A DNA stretch of 18,789 nt from Coxiellaceae bacterium. Its GTDB lineage: Bacteria > Pseudomonadota > Gammaproteobacteria > Coxiellales > Coxiellaceae. Of this stretch, positions 7,180 through 14,817 are shown in pieces. The position numbers and the translations under genes are program-made. Location: assembly GCA_014238325.1 (NCBI GenBank), contig JABABH010000185.1:1-18789 (forward strand), read 5' to 3'. The notes under the pieces were generated by a model. The model was not told the origin of the DNA. It was given only the letters and a program-made list of their open reading frames with translations, and ran no database searches. Position 1 is the first letter of the stretch. Each line of letters starts with the position of its first letter.

Positions 7180-7977
7180 CTACCCGTGTGTATAGGATAA
7201 GCCGCTCATCAGTGCGATGCCGACGAGGCTTGCTAAAATTTTCTGATAATGTCGGTGATCAGCATGACGCGTGTCTGTGCTCAATGTTTCGGATGGTTTA
7301 TGATGATGTAAGGTTCCAATATACAAAAACGTGCCCGCTGCGAAAGCATGAAATAATGCGAGTATAAAAGCGTTAAGGGCTTGATGTAAGAGGATGGTTG
7401 TCAAGCTGGCCAGGATAATTCCTAAGGGGGTTACGCAGGCGAAAAAATAGAGTATAACGGACACCGTTTTTTCATTTTTTATCTGTCGATGAATATTGAC
7501 CATAAGGGAGAAAGTTTCAAAGCCTTTGTGCGCTATGATCGCTATTAATAAAATAGATACGCTGGCGATGGTATTTTCGAATCCTAATGCACTGCCCGCA
7601 ATAAAGGCATGGATGGAGAGTATAGCGATAAACACCCATAGACTCAGCGTTCCAGTTGTGCTTACCTGTCTTTTATGATATTCGACTTGTTTTGCCACCA
7701 GTTTTTCTAGTAAGACGAGTAATAAAAAACCAGCTATCGTCAGCGTGAGGGTCCATGCATAGGTAGCGTATCGTGAGCAAGTATGGGACAGTATATGTAG
7801 GGTCTCTGGGATTAAATGAAAAATGGCGACGCCGATAAACACGCCATCTGCAAAAGAATGACCAATAGATAACCAGCTCTGGTAGCGACGAATCAATTTT
7901 AAGGCAATCAGCCCAGATGTGATGGTCATCAGAGCACAAAGCATAGCGACCAGGAACTTATAAGCGATAACAGACAT
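7180..7977 (-). CDS. ZIP-family divalent metal transporter
   Basis: Predicted inner-membrane importer of zinc or related metals. The 265 residues contain about eight hydrophobic segments. Family marks: HSFADGVFIGVAIFHLIPET (residues 40-59), helix IV SIHAFIAGSALGFEN with His123, helix V AHKGFETFSLMV with His150, Lys151, Glu154, and HAFAAGTFLYIGTLHHH. The helix IV motif is normally HSxxEG or HNxPEG; here the Glu position is Ala127, so the metal site is altered. A His-rich stretch (about 224-243, with HHH and HADHRH) follows helix VII instead of the common helix III-IV loop. The start CAT complement at 7975-7977 has AGGA at good spacing. The gene is convergent with kdsB and divergent from accA. 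Substrate cannot be told from sequence. Confidence 0.88.
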   Translation of the reverse strand: MSVIAYKFLVAMLCALMTITSGLIALKLIRRYQSWLSIGHSFADGVFIGVAIFHLIPETLHILSHTCSRYATYAWTLTLTIAGFLLLVLLEKLVAKQVEYHKRQVSTTGTLSLWVFIAILSIHAFIAGSALGFENTIASVSILLIAIIAHKGFETFSLMVNIHRQIKNEKTVSVILYFFACVTPLGIILASLTTILLHQALNAFILALFHAFAAGTFLYIGTLHHHKPSETLSTDTRHADHRHYQKILASLVGIALMSGLSYTHG

Positions 7978-8080
7978 GAAAGACTATCCTGGAGTCATCA
8001 TGGCAGCCTTCGTACCCAGTATGGTGAATAAATCCATGGTGATTAAAAATGATTTTTGCTATTTATAGGTTATAGTTGCT

Positions 8081-8109
8081 ATTATGCCCGGTATCATGTT
8101 TTGTGACAA
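8081..8109 (-). promoter_or_regulatory. Candidate sigma-70 promoter for the ZIP transporter
   Basis: Read on the minus strand, TTGTCA (complement of 8104-8109, five of six consensus) is followed after 17 bases by CATAAT (complement of 8081-8086, five of six). It lies about 104 bases upstream of the ZIP start. Its -35 overlaps the -35 of the accA promoter on the other strand. Confidence 0.5.
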
Positions 8110-8129
8110 TAGTGGCTACCGAGTATGAT
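8101..8129 (+). promoter_or_regulatory. Candidate sigma-70 promoter for accA-tilS
   Basis: TTGTGA (8101-8106, four of six) and TATGAT (8124-8129, five of six) are 17 bases apart, 86 bases before the accA ATG. The -35 shares the near-palindrome TTGTGACAA (8101-8109) with the opposing ZIP promoter, so the two polymerases would compete. Confidence 0.5.
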
Positions 8130-8215
8130 CTGCTTGCTGAGCAGTATGCGTGAGATGCGTGGCATCCAGAAATTATGAATGATATAAGTAAACAACCCTA
8201 AATCATAACGATATT

Positions 8216-9169
8216 ATGAATCTAGACTATTTAGATTTTGAACAGCCCATTGTTGAGTTGGAAGAAAAGATAGAGGAATTGCGGCGCGTGGGCCGCGGTC
8301 AACCTATTAATCTAAGTGCAGAGGTCACCCGCTTAGAGGAGAAAAGTCAGGCATTAAAACGACAGATCTTTGCTAATTTAACGGCTAAGCAACACGTACA
8401 ATTAGCTCGGCATCCACTACGTCCCCATACCATCGATTATTTTCGCTTGGTATTTGACGATTTTCATGAGTTACAAGGAGATCGTCAATCTGCATCAGGC
8501 CTGGCTTTGGTTGGGGGATTGGCGCGTTTAGCTGGAGAACCTGTGATGGTCCTTGGACATGAAAAAGGGCGCAGCACAAAGGAAAAGATTAAGCGTAATT
8601 TTGGCATGCCGAGTCCAGCTTGTTTTAGAAAATCATTAAGATTGATGAAGTTAGCAGAAAAATTTAGAATCCCAGTCATCACATTCATCGATACGCCAGG
8701 TGCTTATCCTGGTGTGTCGGCAGAAAAGCATAATCAGAGTGGGGCTATTTCACGTAATCTATATGAGATGTCTCAATTACAGATACCCATTGTCTGTGTC
8801 GTGGCGGGAGAGAGTTGTTCCGGGGGCGCATTGGCGATTGGGGTAGGAGATTGTACGATTATGCTGGAGTACGCCTATTACGCAACCATTTCTCCAGAAG
8901 GCTGTGCTTCGATTTTGTGGAAGAATGCAGAAAAATGGGGCGAGGCTGCCACCGTGATGGGTTTAACGGCCCAACGCTTATATGATTTAGGCTTGATCGA
9001 TGACATTCTCAAAGAGCCCTTGGGAGGCGCACACCGTAATTATGCAGACATAGCACAACGATTAAAACAAGCATTGACTCGGCGTTTAAACGCACTAAAA
9101 GAAAAAACTACGGATGTTTTGTTGAAAGAACGCTGTCAGCATTGGCTCCGCTATGGCCGGCAATCCTGA
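8216..9169 (+). CDS. accA: Acetyl-CoA carboxylase carboxyltransferase subunit alpha
   Basis: With AccD it transfers the carboxyl group from carboxybiotin to acetyl-CoA, giving malonyl-CoA for fatty acid synthesis. The 317-residue product (E. coli 319) starts MNLDYLDFEQPIVELEEKIEEL as expected and carries QLARHPLRPHTIDYF, GHEKGRSTKEKIKRNFGMP, FIDTPGAYPGVSAE, SPEGCASILWK and EPLGGAHRN. The oxyanion-hole loop, usually GEGGSGGALA, reads GESCSGGALA (residues 198-207): two glycines are replaced, while the second GG is kept. No strong Shine-Dalgarno precedes ATG 8216. The 3' end overlaps tilS by 17 bp, a linkage also seen in other gammaproteobacteria. The zinc ribbon lies in AccD, not here. Confidence 0.95.
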   Translation: MNLDYLDFEQPIVELEEKIEELRRVGRGQPINLSAEVTRLEEKSQALKRQIFANLTAKQHVQLARHPLRPHTIDYFRLVFDDFHELQGDRQSASGLALVGGLARLAGEPVMVLGHEKGRSTKEKIKRNFGMPSPACFRKSLRLMKLAEKFRIPVITFIDTPGAYPGVSAEKHNQSGAISRNLYEMSQLQIPIVCVVAGESCSGGALAIGVGDCTIMLEYAYYATISPEGCASILWKNAEKWGEAATVMGLTAQRLYDLGLIDDILKEPLGGAHRNYADIAQRLKQALTRRLNALKEKTTDVLLKERCQHWLRYGRQS

Positions 9170-10523
9170 TTTATTTACAGCACGAACACTATCCCATACG
9201 CTACGGCGTTTAACTCACCAGTCTGCTCCCTCCTTTTGCGTTGCTTATAGTGGGGGTTTAGATTCGCATGTGCTATTGCATGCCATGGTTCAATACTTAG
9301 CCGACCAACTTCATCCTCCTCCTTTGCGTATTGTGCATATTAATCATGGGGTGAGTGAGCAAGCTTCTGCGTTTGAAACGCACGTGCGGGCGATTTGTGA
9401 TGATTTACAAGTCTCTTTAGTGGTTCGACATGTGCAGGTTGTCATTCAAGCAGGCGATAGCCCAGAAGAGGAGATGCGCAAGGCACGTTATTGGGCATTT
9501 CAAGAGCTGCTGGAGCAGCATGAGCATCTGTTAATGGCTCATACCCAAGATGATCAAGCAGAAACTTTCTTATTACAATTATGCCGTGGTGCTGGAGTAA
9601 AAGGCTTAGGCAGTATGCCTGAGAAAAAGAGCCTGGGGCAAGGAAAGCTATTGCGGCCGTTATTACATATATCTCGTGAGGCTTTGCGCCGATACGCCGA
9701 ATCCGAGCAATTACTGTGGATTGAAGATGAGAGCAATCATGATCTAGCTTTTGCTCGGAATTATATACGTCACCAGATGATACCCGTGTGGCGTCTGCGT
9801 TGGCCGCAGGTCTCTCGTTTGATAGCAAGGTCTGCAGAACATTGTGCAGCGACACAATCTTTACTGAATGTATTAGCTGAGCAGGATATGGAGGGCATGC
9901 TACGTGAGAAGGGGCTCTGTATAGCATCCCTATTACAATTGCCTTTATTGCGCCTCCGTAATGTATTGCGGTTTTGGATCGCGCAGCACCATGGTGTATT
10001 GCCAAGCCAGCAGCATTTGGAGCAGATTTATCAGGATGTGTTACTAGCTCGACCTGATGCGAATCCTGTTTTTGCCTGGCCAGGTGCCGAACTGCGGCGT
10101 TATCAAAATATCTTGTATTTATTGCAACCTAAGCAAACTGAGATGGATGTCTGTCGTTTAGCAACCGTGTTACCCTGGGATTTTGAAACCCCGCTCCCGG
10201 TAGGTGGTGGCCTACAATTAGAAGCTGATCGGCGTCTTGGTATAGGGCTATCGACTGCATTATTGGTGAATGAAGTGAGCGTACGGTTTCGTCGTGGTGG
10301 AGAACGTTGTCGCCTTCCTGGGCGACGACAGACGCATAGCTTGAAGGCTTTGATGCAAATTTGGAAGATTCCACCCTGGGAACGTGCTCATATTCCCTTG
10401 ATTTATTATCAAGATCAATTAGTGATGGTGGTAGGCCATGTGATATGCGATGATTTTGCTGCACTTCCAGATGAGATGGGCTGGGATGTGCGTTGCACAT
10501 GGCATGTACGTCATGCAATATGA
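9153..10523 (+). CDS. tilS: tRNA(Ile)-lysidine synthase
   Basis: Converts C34 of the tRNA-Ile with anticodon CAU to lysidine so that it reads AUA codons. The 456 residues show the N-type ATP pyrophosphatase P-loop SGGLDS at residues 33-38, then LRIVHINHG, MRKARYWAF, LLMAHTQDDQAETFLLQLCRGAG and ARNYIRHQMIPVWRLRWPQ of the catalytic domain; the C-terminal domains include VSVRFRRGGERCRLPGR and HSLKALMQIWKIPPWERAHIPLIY, typical of long gammaproteobacterial TilS. ATG 9153 lies inside the accA end (17 bp overlap) and gives the expected short lead to the P-loop. A 187-residue antisense open frame at 9442-10005 is a shadow. Confidence 0.95.
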   Translation: MAGNPDLFTARTLSHTLRRLTHQSAPSFCVAYSGGLDSHVLLHAMVQYLADQLHPPPLRIVHINHGVSEQASAFETHVRAICDDLQVSLVVRHVQVVIQAGDSPEEEMRKARYWAFQELLEQHEHLLMAHTQDDQAETFLLQLCRGAGVKGLGSMPEKKSLGQGKLLRPLLHISREALRRYAESEQLLWIEDESNHDLAFARNYIRHQMIPVWRLRWPQVSRLIARSAEHCAATQSLLNVLAEQDMEGMLREKGLCIASLLQLPLLRLRNVLRFWIAQHHGVLPSQQHLEQIYQDVLLARPDANPVFAWPGAELRRYQNILYLLQPKQTEMDVCRLATVLPWDFETPLPVGGGLQLEADRRLGIGLSTALLVNEVSVRFRRGGERCRLPGRRQTHSLKALMQIWKIPPWERAHIPLIYYQDQLVMVVGHVICDDFAALPDEMGWDVRCTWHVRHAI

Positions 10524-10705
10524 GTTTATGCCACTATATGAGAGGGATGAGGAGAAGCAGCCTGGCGTCGCTGGAGCTTGGGATCGTTAGTGAAGTAGCG
10601 GTTGAGTAAGCTTGGCGACAGGATCGAGAAGCCATAGGGTTTTGGCGATGTTCGTGACGTTTTGCTAGGATGGTTTGCCGTTTTTAAGGGATTAATTTGA
10701 GTTTA

Positions 10706-10732
10706 GATACATAGATTGTATCCCAATATAAC
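10706..10732 (+). promoter_or_regulatory. Dyad and candidate -10 upstream of pyrG
   Basis: A perfect 6-bp inverted repeat GATACA-TAGAT-TGTATC (10706-10722) lies directly before TATAAC (10727-10732), a five-of-six -10, with no good -35. This suggests an operator or activator site for pyrG, 18 bp before its ATG. The rest of the 10524-10740 gap holds no gene and no clear terminator; it is G-rich on the + strand. Confidence 0.35.
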
Positions 10733-10749
10733 AAAAACGGGTGATGGGT

Positions 10750-12393
10750 ATGACAAAATATATTTATTTGACAGGTGGCGTATTTTCAAATTTAGGTAAA
10801 GGTATTACAGCGGCTTCTTTAGGGGCAATTCTTGAGGCTCAAGGGTTTAAAATTACTTTTATTAAGCTAGACCCTTATATTAATTTGGATCCAGGTACCA
10901 TGAGTCCTTTCCAGCATGGTGAGGTTTTTGTGACGGAAGATGGTGCAGAAACGGATTTAGATCTAGGCCATTATGAGCGTTTTGTGACGGCTCGCATGAC
11001 ACAAAAAAATAATTTTACGACGGGAAAAGTATATGCTGATGTGATTCAAAGGGAGCGAAAAGGTGAATATCTTGGTACCACCATTCAGGTGATCCCGCAT
11101 ATTACGGATGAGATTCAAGCCAAAATTCGTGCGGGTGCTGATCAAGCTGATATAGCATTGGTTGAGATTGGGGGGACCGTTGGCGACATTGAATCATTGC
11201 CTTTTTTAGAAGCAATTCGACAGATGCGTATGAAGTACGGCTCTCGGAATACCCTATTTTTGCATGTCACCCCAGTGCCTTATATGCATACGTCGGGTGA
11301 AATCAAAACTAAACCGACTCAACATTCTGTGAAAGAATTACGTTCTATTGGTATACAACCTGATATTTTGGTGTGTCGTTCTGCTCAGCCTGTACCCGAG
11401 TCAGCACGTCAAAAAATTGCTTTATTTACGAATGTTCCTGTTTCGAATGTCATTTCTTTATCGGACGCTGAATCCATTTATGAGGTGCCATTAATTTTGC
11501 GTGATCAAGGGTTGGATGCATGTGTATGTGAGCAATTAGATCTAGAACGCATACCAGTAGAGTTAGCTGATTGGGAAAAGGTGGTGGATGCTTATAAAAA
11601 TCCTAATCATGTGATCAATGTGGCTGTGGTTGGAAAATACGTTGGTTTAGAAGATTCCTATAAATCATTGAGTGAAGCGTTAATGCATGCCGGTATGCAC
11701 CTGCGCACACGTGTGAATATTCATTATATCGATGCTGAGATGCTTGAACAGGAAGGGATGCACTTATTAGACAATATGAATGCGATTTTAGTGCCGGGTG
11801 GATTTGGAGTGCGTGGTGTAGAGGGTAAAATTTGTGCAGCTCAATATGCGAGAGAGCAGCAAGTGCCGTATTTGGGTATTTGTTTAGGGATGCAGATTGC
11901 TTTAATTGAGTATGCTCGACATGAAGCGGGTATGTCTTGTGCTCATAGCACTGAATTTAATCCTAATACGCCGTATCCGGTGATTGCATTAGCTCATGAA
12001 TGGTCGACTCATAATGGGGAAATAAAACAACGTAAACCAGGAGGCCCCTTGGGAGGAACCATGCGCTTAGGAGCCTATGATTGCCGTTTAAAAGAAGGTT
12101 CCATCGCGCATACGCTCTATGGTAAAACACTTATTCAGGAGCGACATCGACATCGCTATGAAGTGAATACCCAATTCGTTGAGCGATTGACCCAGACTGG
12201 TCTCATGGTCTCGGGTTATTCTTTAGATAATCAGCTCGTGGAAATGATTGAGTTACCTGATCATCCCTGGTTTATTGGTTGCCAATTTCATCCGGAATTC
12301 TCATCCTCACCTCGTCAAAGCCATCCCTTATTTATTGCGTTTATTGCCGCTGGATTAGCACTATCCAAGCAGGGAGAAGCGTTTGCAGGATAG
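10750..12393 (+). CDS. pyrG: CTP synthase
   Basis: Aminates UTP to CTP using glutamine and ATP. ATG 10750 gives MTKYIYLTGGVFSNLGKGI, aligned with relatives; the in-frame GTG 10741 and ATG 10744 would add three residues. The 547-residue product has the synthetase domain (residues about 1-265: KLDPYINLDPGTMSPFQHGEVFVTEDGAETDLDLGHYERF, VEIGGTVGDIES, KTKPTQHSVKEL) and a class I glutamine amidotransferase domain with LVPGGFGVRG, nucleophile Cys378 in YLGICLGMQ, and His514/Glu516 in CQFHPEFSS, all one position off the E. coli numbering. The P-loop reads GGVFSNLGKG where most bacteria have GGVVSSLGKG. CTP also feeds KdsB in this window. Confidence 0.97.
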   Translation: MTKYIYLTGGVFSNLGKGITAASLGAILEAQGFKITFIKLDPYINLDPGTMSPFQHGEVFVTEDGAETDLDLGHYERFVTARMTQKNNFTTGKVYADVIQRERKGEYLGTTIQVIPHITDEIQAKIRAGADQADIALVEIGGTVGDIESLPFLEAIRQMRMKYGSRNTLFLHVTPVPYMHTSGEIKTKPTQHSVKELRSIGIQPDILVCRSAQPVPESARQKIALFTNVPVSNVISLSDAESIYEVPLILRDQGLDACVCEQLDLERIPVELADWEKVVDAYKNPNHVINVAVVGKYVGLEDSYKSLSEALMHAGMHLRTRVNIHYIDAEMLEQEGMHLLDNMNAILVPGGFGVRGVEGKICAAQYAREQQVPYLGICLGMQIALIEYARHEAGMSCAHSTEFNPNTPYPVIALAHEWSTHNGEIKQRKPGGPLGGTMRLGAYDCRLKEGSIAHTLYGKTLIQERHRHRYEVNTQFVERLTQTGLMVSGYSLDNQLVEMIELPDHPWFIGCQFHPEFSSSPRQSHPLFIAFIAAGLALSKQGEAFAG

Positions 12394-12419
12394 GCGCGTG
12401 GGGGGGCTGCCTGAAATAG

Positions 12420-12446
12420 AAGCTTAGATAGTTGTTTTATAAGCTT
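12420..12446 (+). repeat. Perfect 7-bp inverted repeat upstream of kdsA
   Basis: AAGCTTA (12420-12426) and TAAGCTT (12440-12446) flank a 13-base loop. It is not followed by a T-run, so it is a poor terminator for pyrG; it spans the candidate kdsA -35 and could be an operator. Confidence 0.45.
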
Positions 12447-12460
12447 GAAATTATTAGAAT
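12432..12460 (+). promoter_or_regulatory. Candidate sigma-70 promoter for kdsA
   Basis: TTGTTT (12432-12437) and TAGAAT (12455-12460, five of six) are 17 bases apart, 42 bases before the kdsA ATG. The -35 lies in the loop of the AAGCTTA dyad. Confidence 0.4.
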
Positions 12461-12501
12461 GGCGCGTTGAGTGTCGTCACTACTTATAAAAGGTTAATCG
12501 C

Positions 12502-13347
12502 ATGGAAATAGCAAATATCAAGATGGGATTGAATCATCCTTTGTTTTTAATTGCAGGGCCCTGTGTTATTGAGAGCGAGTCTCTTGTCATGGATGTGGCT
12601 GGTCGTCTGAAAGAGATCACAAAAAAAATAGGTTTGCCCTTTATTTTTAAAGCTTCTTTTGAAAAAGCTAATCGTTCTTCCTATTTAAGCTATCGAGGTC
12701 CTGGCTTGGAGAAAGGGTTAGCGATATTGCAACAGGTATCAAAAAAGCTCCACGTGCCTGTATTGACGGATGTACATGAAGATACGCCTGTGAGTGAGGT
12801 GGCATCCGTGGTTGATATATTACAGATACCGGCTTTCTTATGTCGTCAAAGTAATTTTATTCGCCGAGTTGCCTCATGTGGCAAGCCGGTTAATATTAAA
12901 AAAGGACAATTTTTATCGCCTTGGGAGATAGACCAAGTCGTGGCCAAAGCCTTAGCGACCGGTAATAAAGATATTTTGATTTGTGAGCGTGGCTATATGT
13001 TTGGTTATAATAATTTAGTTGCAGATATGCGGGGATTGGCCATGATGAGAACTGCGGGATGTCCTGTGGTATTTGATGCGACACATTCTGTGCAATTGCC
13101 AGGTGGCCTTGGCACGAGCTCGGGTGGCCAGCGTGAGTTTGTGCCTGTGCTCGCTCGTGCAGCCGTAGCAGCTGGGGTATCCGGTATTTTTATGGAAACA
13201 CATCCTGATCCTGATCAAGCCTTAAGTGATGGTCCTAATGCTTGGCCTTTAGATAACATGGAGCCTTTGCTGCAATCGCTTGTCTCTTTGGACCAAGTTG
13301 TTAAAAAGCATGGTTTTTTGGAAGAGCCGTATTTGAACCGTACTTGA
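12502..13347 (+). CDS. kdsA: 3-deoxy-manno-octulosonate 8-phosphate synthase, metal-dependent type
   Basis: Condenses phosphoenolpyruvate with arabinose 5-phosphate to Kdo-8-phosphate, the first committed Kdo step. The 281 residues (E. coli 284) show IAGPCVIESES, FKASFEKANRSS, YRGPGLEKGL, LTDVHE, IPAFLCRQ, CERGYMFGYNNLV, DATHSVQLPGG and METHPDPDQALSDGPN. Cys21, His195, Glu232 and Asp243 have exactly the spacing of the Aquifex aeolicus metal ligands Cys11, His185, Glu222 and Asp233 as I recall them, so this is the Cys-containing metal-dependent class, not the E. coli Asn class. kdsA between pyrG and eno is a linkage I associate with several gammaproteobacteria. GAGCC-rich DNA gives only a weak ribosome site (AAAGG at 12488-12492). 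Confidence 0.95.
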   Translation: MEIANIKMGLNHPLFLIAGPCVIESESLVMDVAGRLKEITKKIGLPFIFKASFEKANRSSYLSYRGPGLEKGLAILQQVSKKLHVPVLTDVHEDTPVSEVASVVDILQIPAFLCRQSNFIRRVASCGKPVNIKKGQFLSPWEIDQVVAKALATGNKDILICERGYMFGYNNLVADMRGLAMMRTAGCPVVFDATHSVQLPGGLGTSSGGQREFVPVLARAAVAAGVSGIFMETHPDPDQALSDGPNAWPLDNMEPLLQSLVSLDQVVKKHGFLEEPYLNRT

Positions 13348-13415
13348 GTGCTATCATTTAAGTGATGACAACCACGGGTGTCGCATCGTGACTTCCGTTA
13401 AGATGGATGCATGAT

Positions 13416-14690
13416 ATGAGTCATATTACTAATATTGGAGCCTATGAGATATTGGATTCTCGTGGTCATCCAACTCTGATGGTGACAGCTAGCTTGTCTT
13501 CGGGTGCGTCTGGACAAGGGATGGTGCCTTCTGGTGCCTCCACAGGAGCGCGTGAGGCGTTCGAATTACGCGATCATGATGCCCATCGCTACCATGGGCA
13601 GGGTGTTTTGAAAGCAGTATCTCATGTGAATGGTGTCATTCGATCAGCCTTATTGGGGAAAAATCCAGCAGCTCAAGAAGACATCGATCAGCTGTTAATG
13701 GCCTTGGATGGAACGGACAATAAATCGAAATTGGGCGCGAATGCCATATTGGGCGTATCATTAGCAGTAGCTAATGCAGTCGCACAAGATGGGCAGATGC
13801 CTTTATATCGGTATTTGGGTGGTGATGGTCCCTTCAGTTTGCCCGTGCCGATGATGAATATTATCAACGGTGGAAAGCATGCAGATAATAATTTAGATTT
13901 TCAAGAATTTATGATTGTGCCAGCAGGCTTGCCTAGTTTTGAAGCAGCTGTGCGTTGTGGGGCTGAAATTTTTCATACCTTACAAAGATTGCTCAAGAAA
14001 CAAGGCCTTGTGACAGCTGTTGGTGATGAGGGTGGATTCGCACCCAGTTTATCGGACCATGAAGCTGCTTTTTCGTTCATTCTAGAAGCAGTCATCGCTT
14101 CGGGCTATCATCCTGGACGAGATGTCTTTTTGGCGATTGATGCAGCTAGTTCTGAGTTATATCAATCTGGTCGCTATCAGGTAGGTCAGCAGTCATGCTC
14201 GAGCGAAGCTTTAATCCAGCTTTTTGAACAGTGGGTGAAGGATTATCCCATTATTTCTATCGAAGATGGTTTGTCTGAATCGGATTGGGAGGGGTGGAAG
14301 TTATTGACGCAACGTCTAGGTCATAAGATCCAATTAGTGGGTGATGATATTTTTGTGACGAATCCTAAAATTTTAAAAGAAGGTGCTAATTTAGGCATCG
14401 CTAATGCGATCTTAGTCAAGCCTAACCAAATTGGTACCTTGACAGAAACCTGCGGTGCTATTGCATTAGCAAAAAGCGAAAATTATGGTGTCATTATTTC
14501 GCATCGTTCTGGGGAAACAGAAGACACCACCATTGCTGATTTAGCGGTAGCCACGGCTGCGGGTCAGATCAAGGCTGGCTCTTTATCGCGTTCTGATCGT
14601 GTAGCTAAGTATAATCGTTTATTGGGTATTGCGCGTGAGTTAGGAGACCAAGCCCCCTATGCAGGATCAACGGTATTTCCATCTGTATAA
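13416..14690 (+). CDS. eno: Enolase
   Basis: Interconverts 2-phosphoglycerate and phosphoenolpyruvate; the PEP is also a KdsA substrate. I choose ATG 13416 (MSHITNIGAYEILDSRGHP), which matches the family N-terminus and has AGATGGA at 13401-13407; ATG 13407 would add three residues. The 424-residue product (usual about 430) has GASTGAREAFELRD, SLAVANA, NIINGGKHADNNLDFQEFMIVP, GDEGGFAP, metal ligands in LAIDAAS, SIEDGLSESDW and VGDDIFVTN, catalytic lysine in ILVKPNQIGTLTET, and SHRSGETEDTTIADLAVATAAGQIK. All active-site residues I can place are intact. A large hairpin follows right after the stop. In many gammaproteobacteria ftsB and ispD come next; here only ftsB does. Confidence 0.97.
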   Translation: MSHITNIGAYEILDSRGHPTLMVTASLSSGASGQGMVPSGASTGAREAFELRDHDAHRYHGQGVLKAVSHVNGVIRSALLGKNPAAQEDIDQLLMALDGTDNKSKLGANAILGVSLAVANAVAQDGQMPLYRYLGGDGPFSLPVPMMNIINGGKHADNNLDFQEFMIVPAGLPSFEAAVRCGAEIFHTLQRLLKKQGLVTAVGDEGGFAPSLSDHEAAFSFILEAVIASGYHPGRDVFLAIDAASSELYQSGRYQVGQQSCSSEALIQLFEQWVKDYPIISIEDGLSESDWEGWKLLTQRLGHKIQLVGDDIFVTNPKILKEGANLGIANAILVKPNQIGTLTETCGAIALAKSENYGVIISHRSGETEDTTIADLAVATAAGQIKAGSLSRSDRVAKYNRLLGIARELGDQAPYAGSTVFPSV

Positions 14691-14691
14691 A

Positions 14692-14740
14692 TATACCGCT
14701 CTCGCCTGAAGATGCGAAGTGGGTGATGGCGAGCGGTATA
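14692..14740 (+). terminator. Hairpin after eno, possible terminator
   Basis: TATACCGCTCTCGCC (14692-14706) pairs with GGCGAGCGGTATA (14728-14740) apart from a two-base bulge, giving 13 bp around a 21-base loop. It begins one base after the eno stop and is followed by CCTTGGTTTT, a weak T-run. The loop contains AAGATGCGAAG (14709-14719), the reverse complement of the tip of the nearby repeat (14800-14810), so it may instead be an older repeat remnant. Confidence 0.45.
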
Positions 14741-14759
14741 CCTTGGTTTTGATCGCTGG

Positions 14760-14817
14760 CGAAAAATAAATGTTCGCTCAGCCACTTATCAAGTGCATGC
14801 TTCGCATCTTGAAGTGG
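14760..14817 (+). repeat. Intergenic hairpin repeat, copy A
   Basis: Direct repeat shared with copy B. Block 1 (14760-14787, 28 bases) is identical to 15381-15408; block 2 (14789-14817, 29 bases) matches 15462-15490 with one mismatch. Only one base separates the blocks here. Block 2 with the end of block 1 folds: CCACTT (14782-14787), CAAG (14790-14793) and ATGC (14797-14800) pair with GCAT, CTTG and AAGTGG (14804-14817) around a TTC loop, 14 bp with two 5' bulges. No coding frame or transposase is associated. Confidence 0.9.

Noticed and set aside
8175..8201. Eight-codon frame (MNDISKQP) upstream of accA as a leader peptide
   Set aside because: No ribosome site, no regulatory codon run and no terminator-like alternative folding nearby.
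9442..10005. 187-residue open frame antisense to tilS
   Set aside because: No recognisable domain or ribosome site, and tilS in the opposite frame is conserved throughout.
10540..10660. Direct repeats resembling AGCTTGG and GGATCG between tilS and pyrG
   Set aside because: The matches are short with unequal spacing and are expected by chance.
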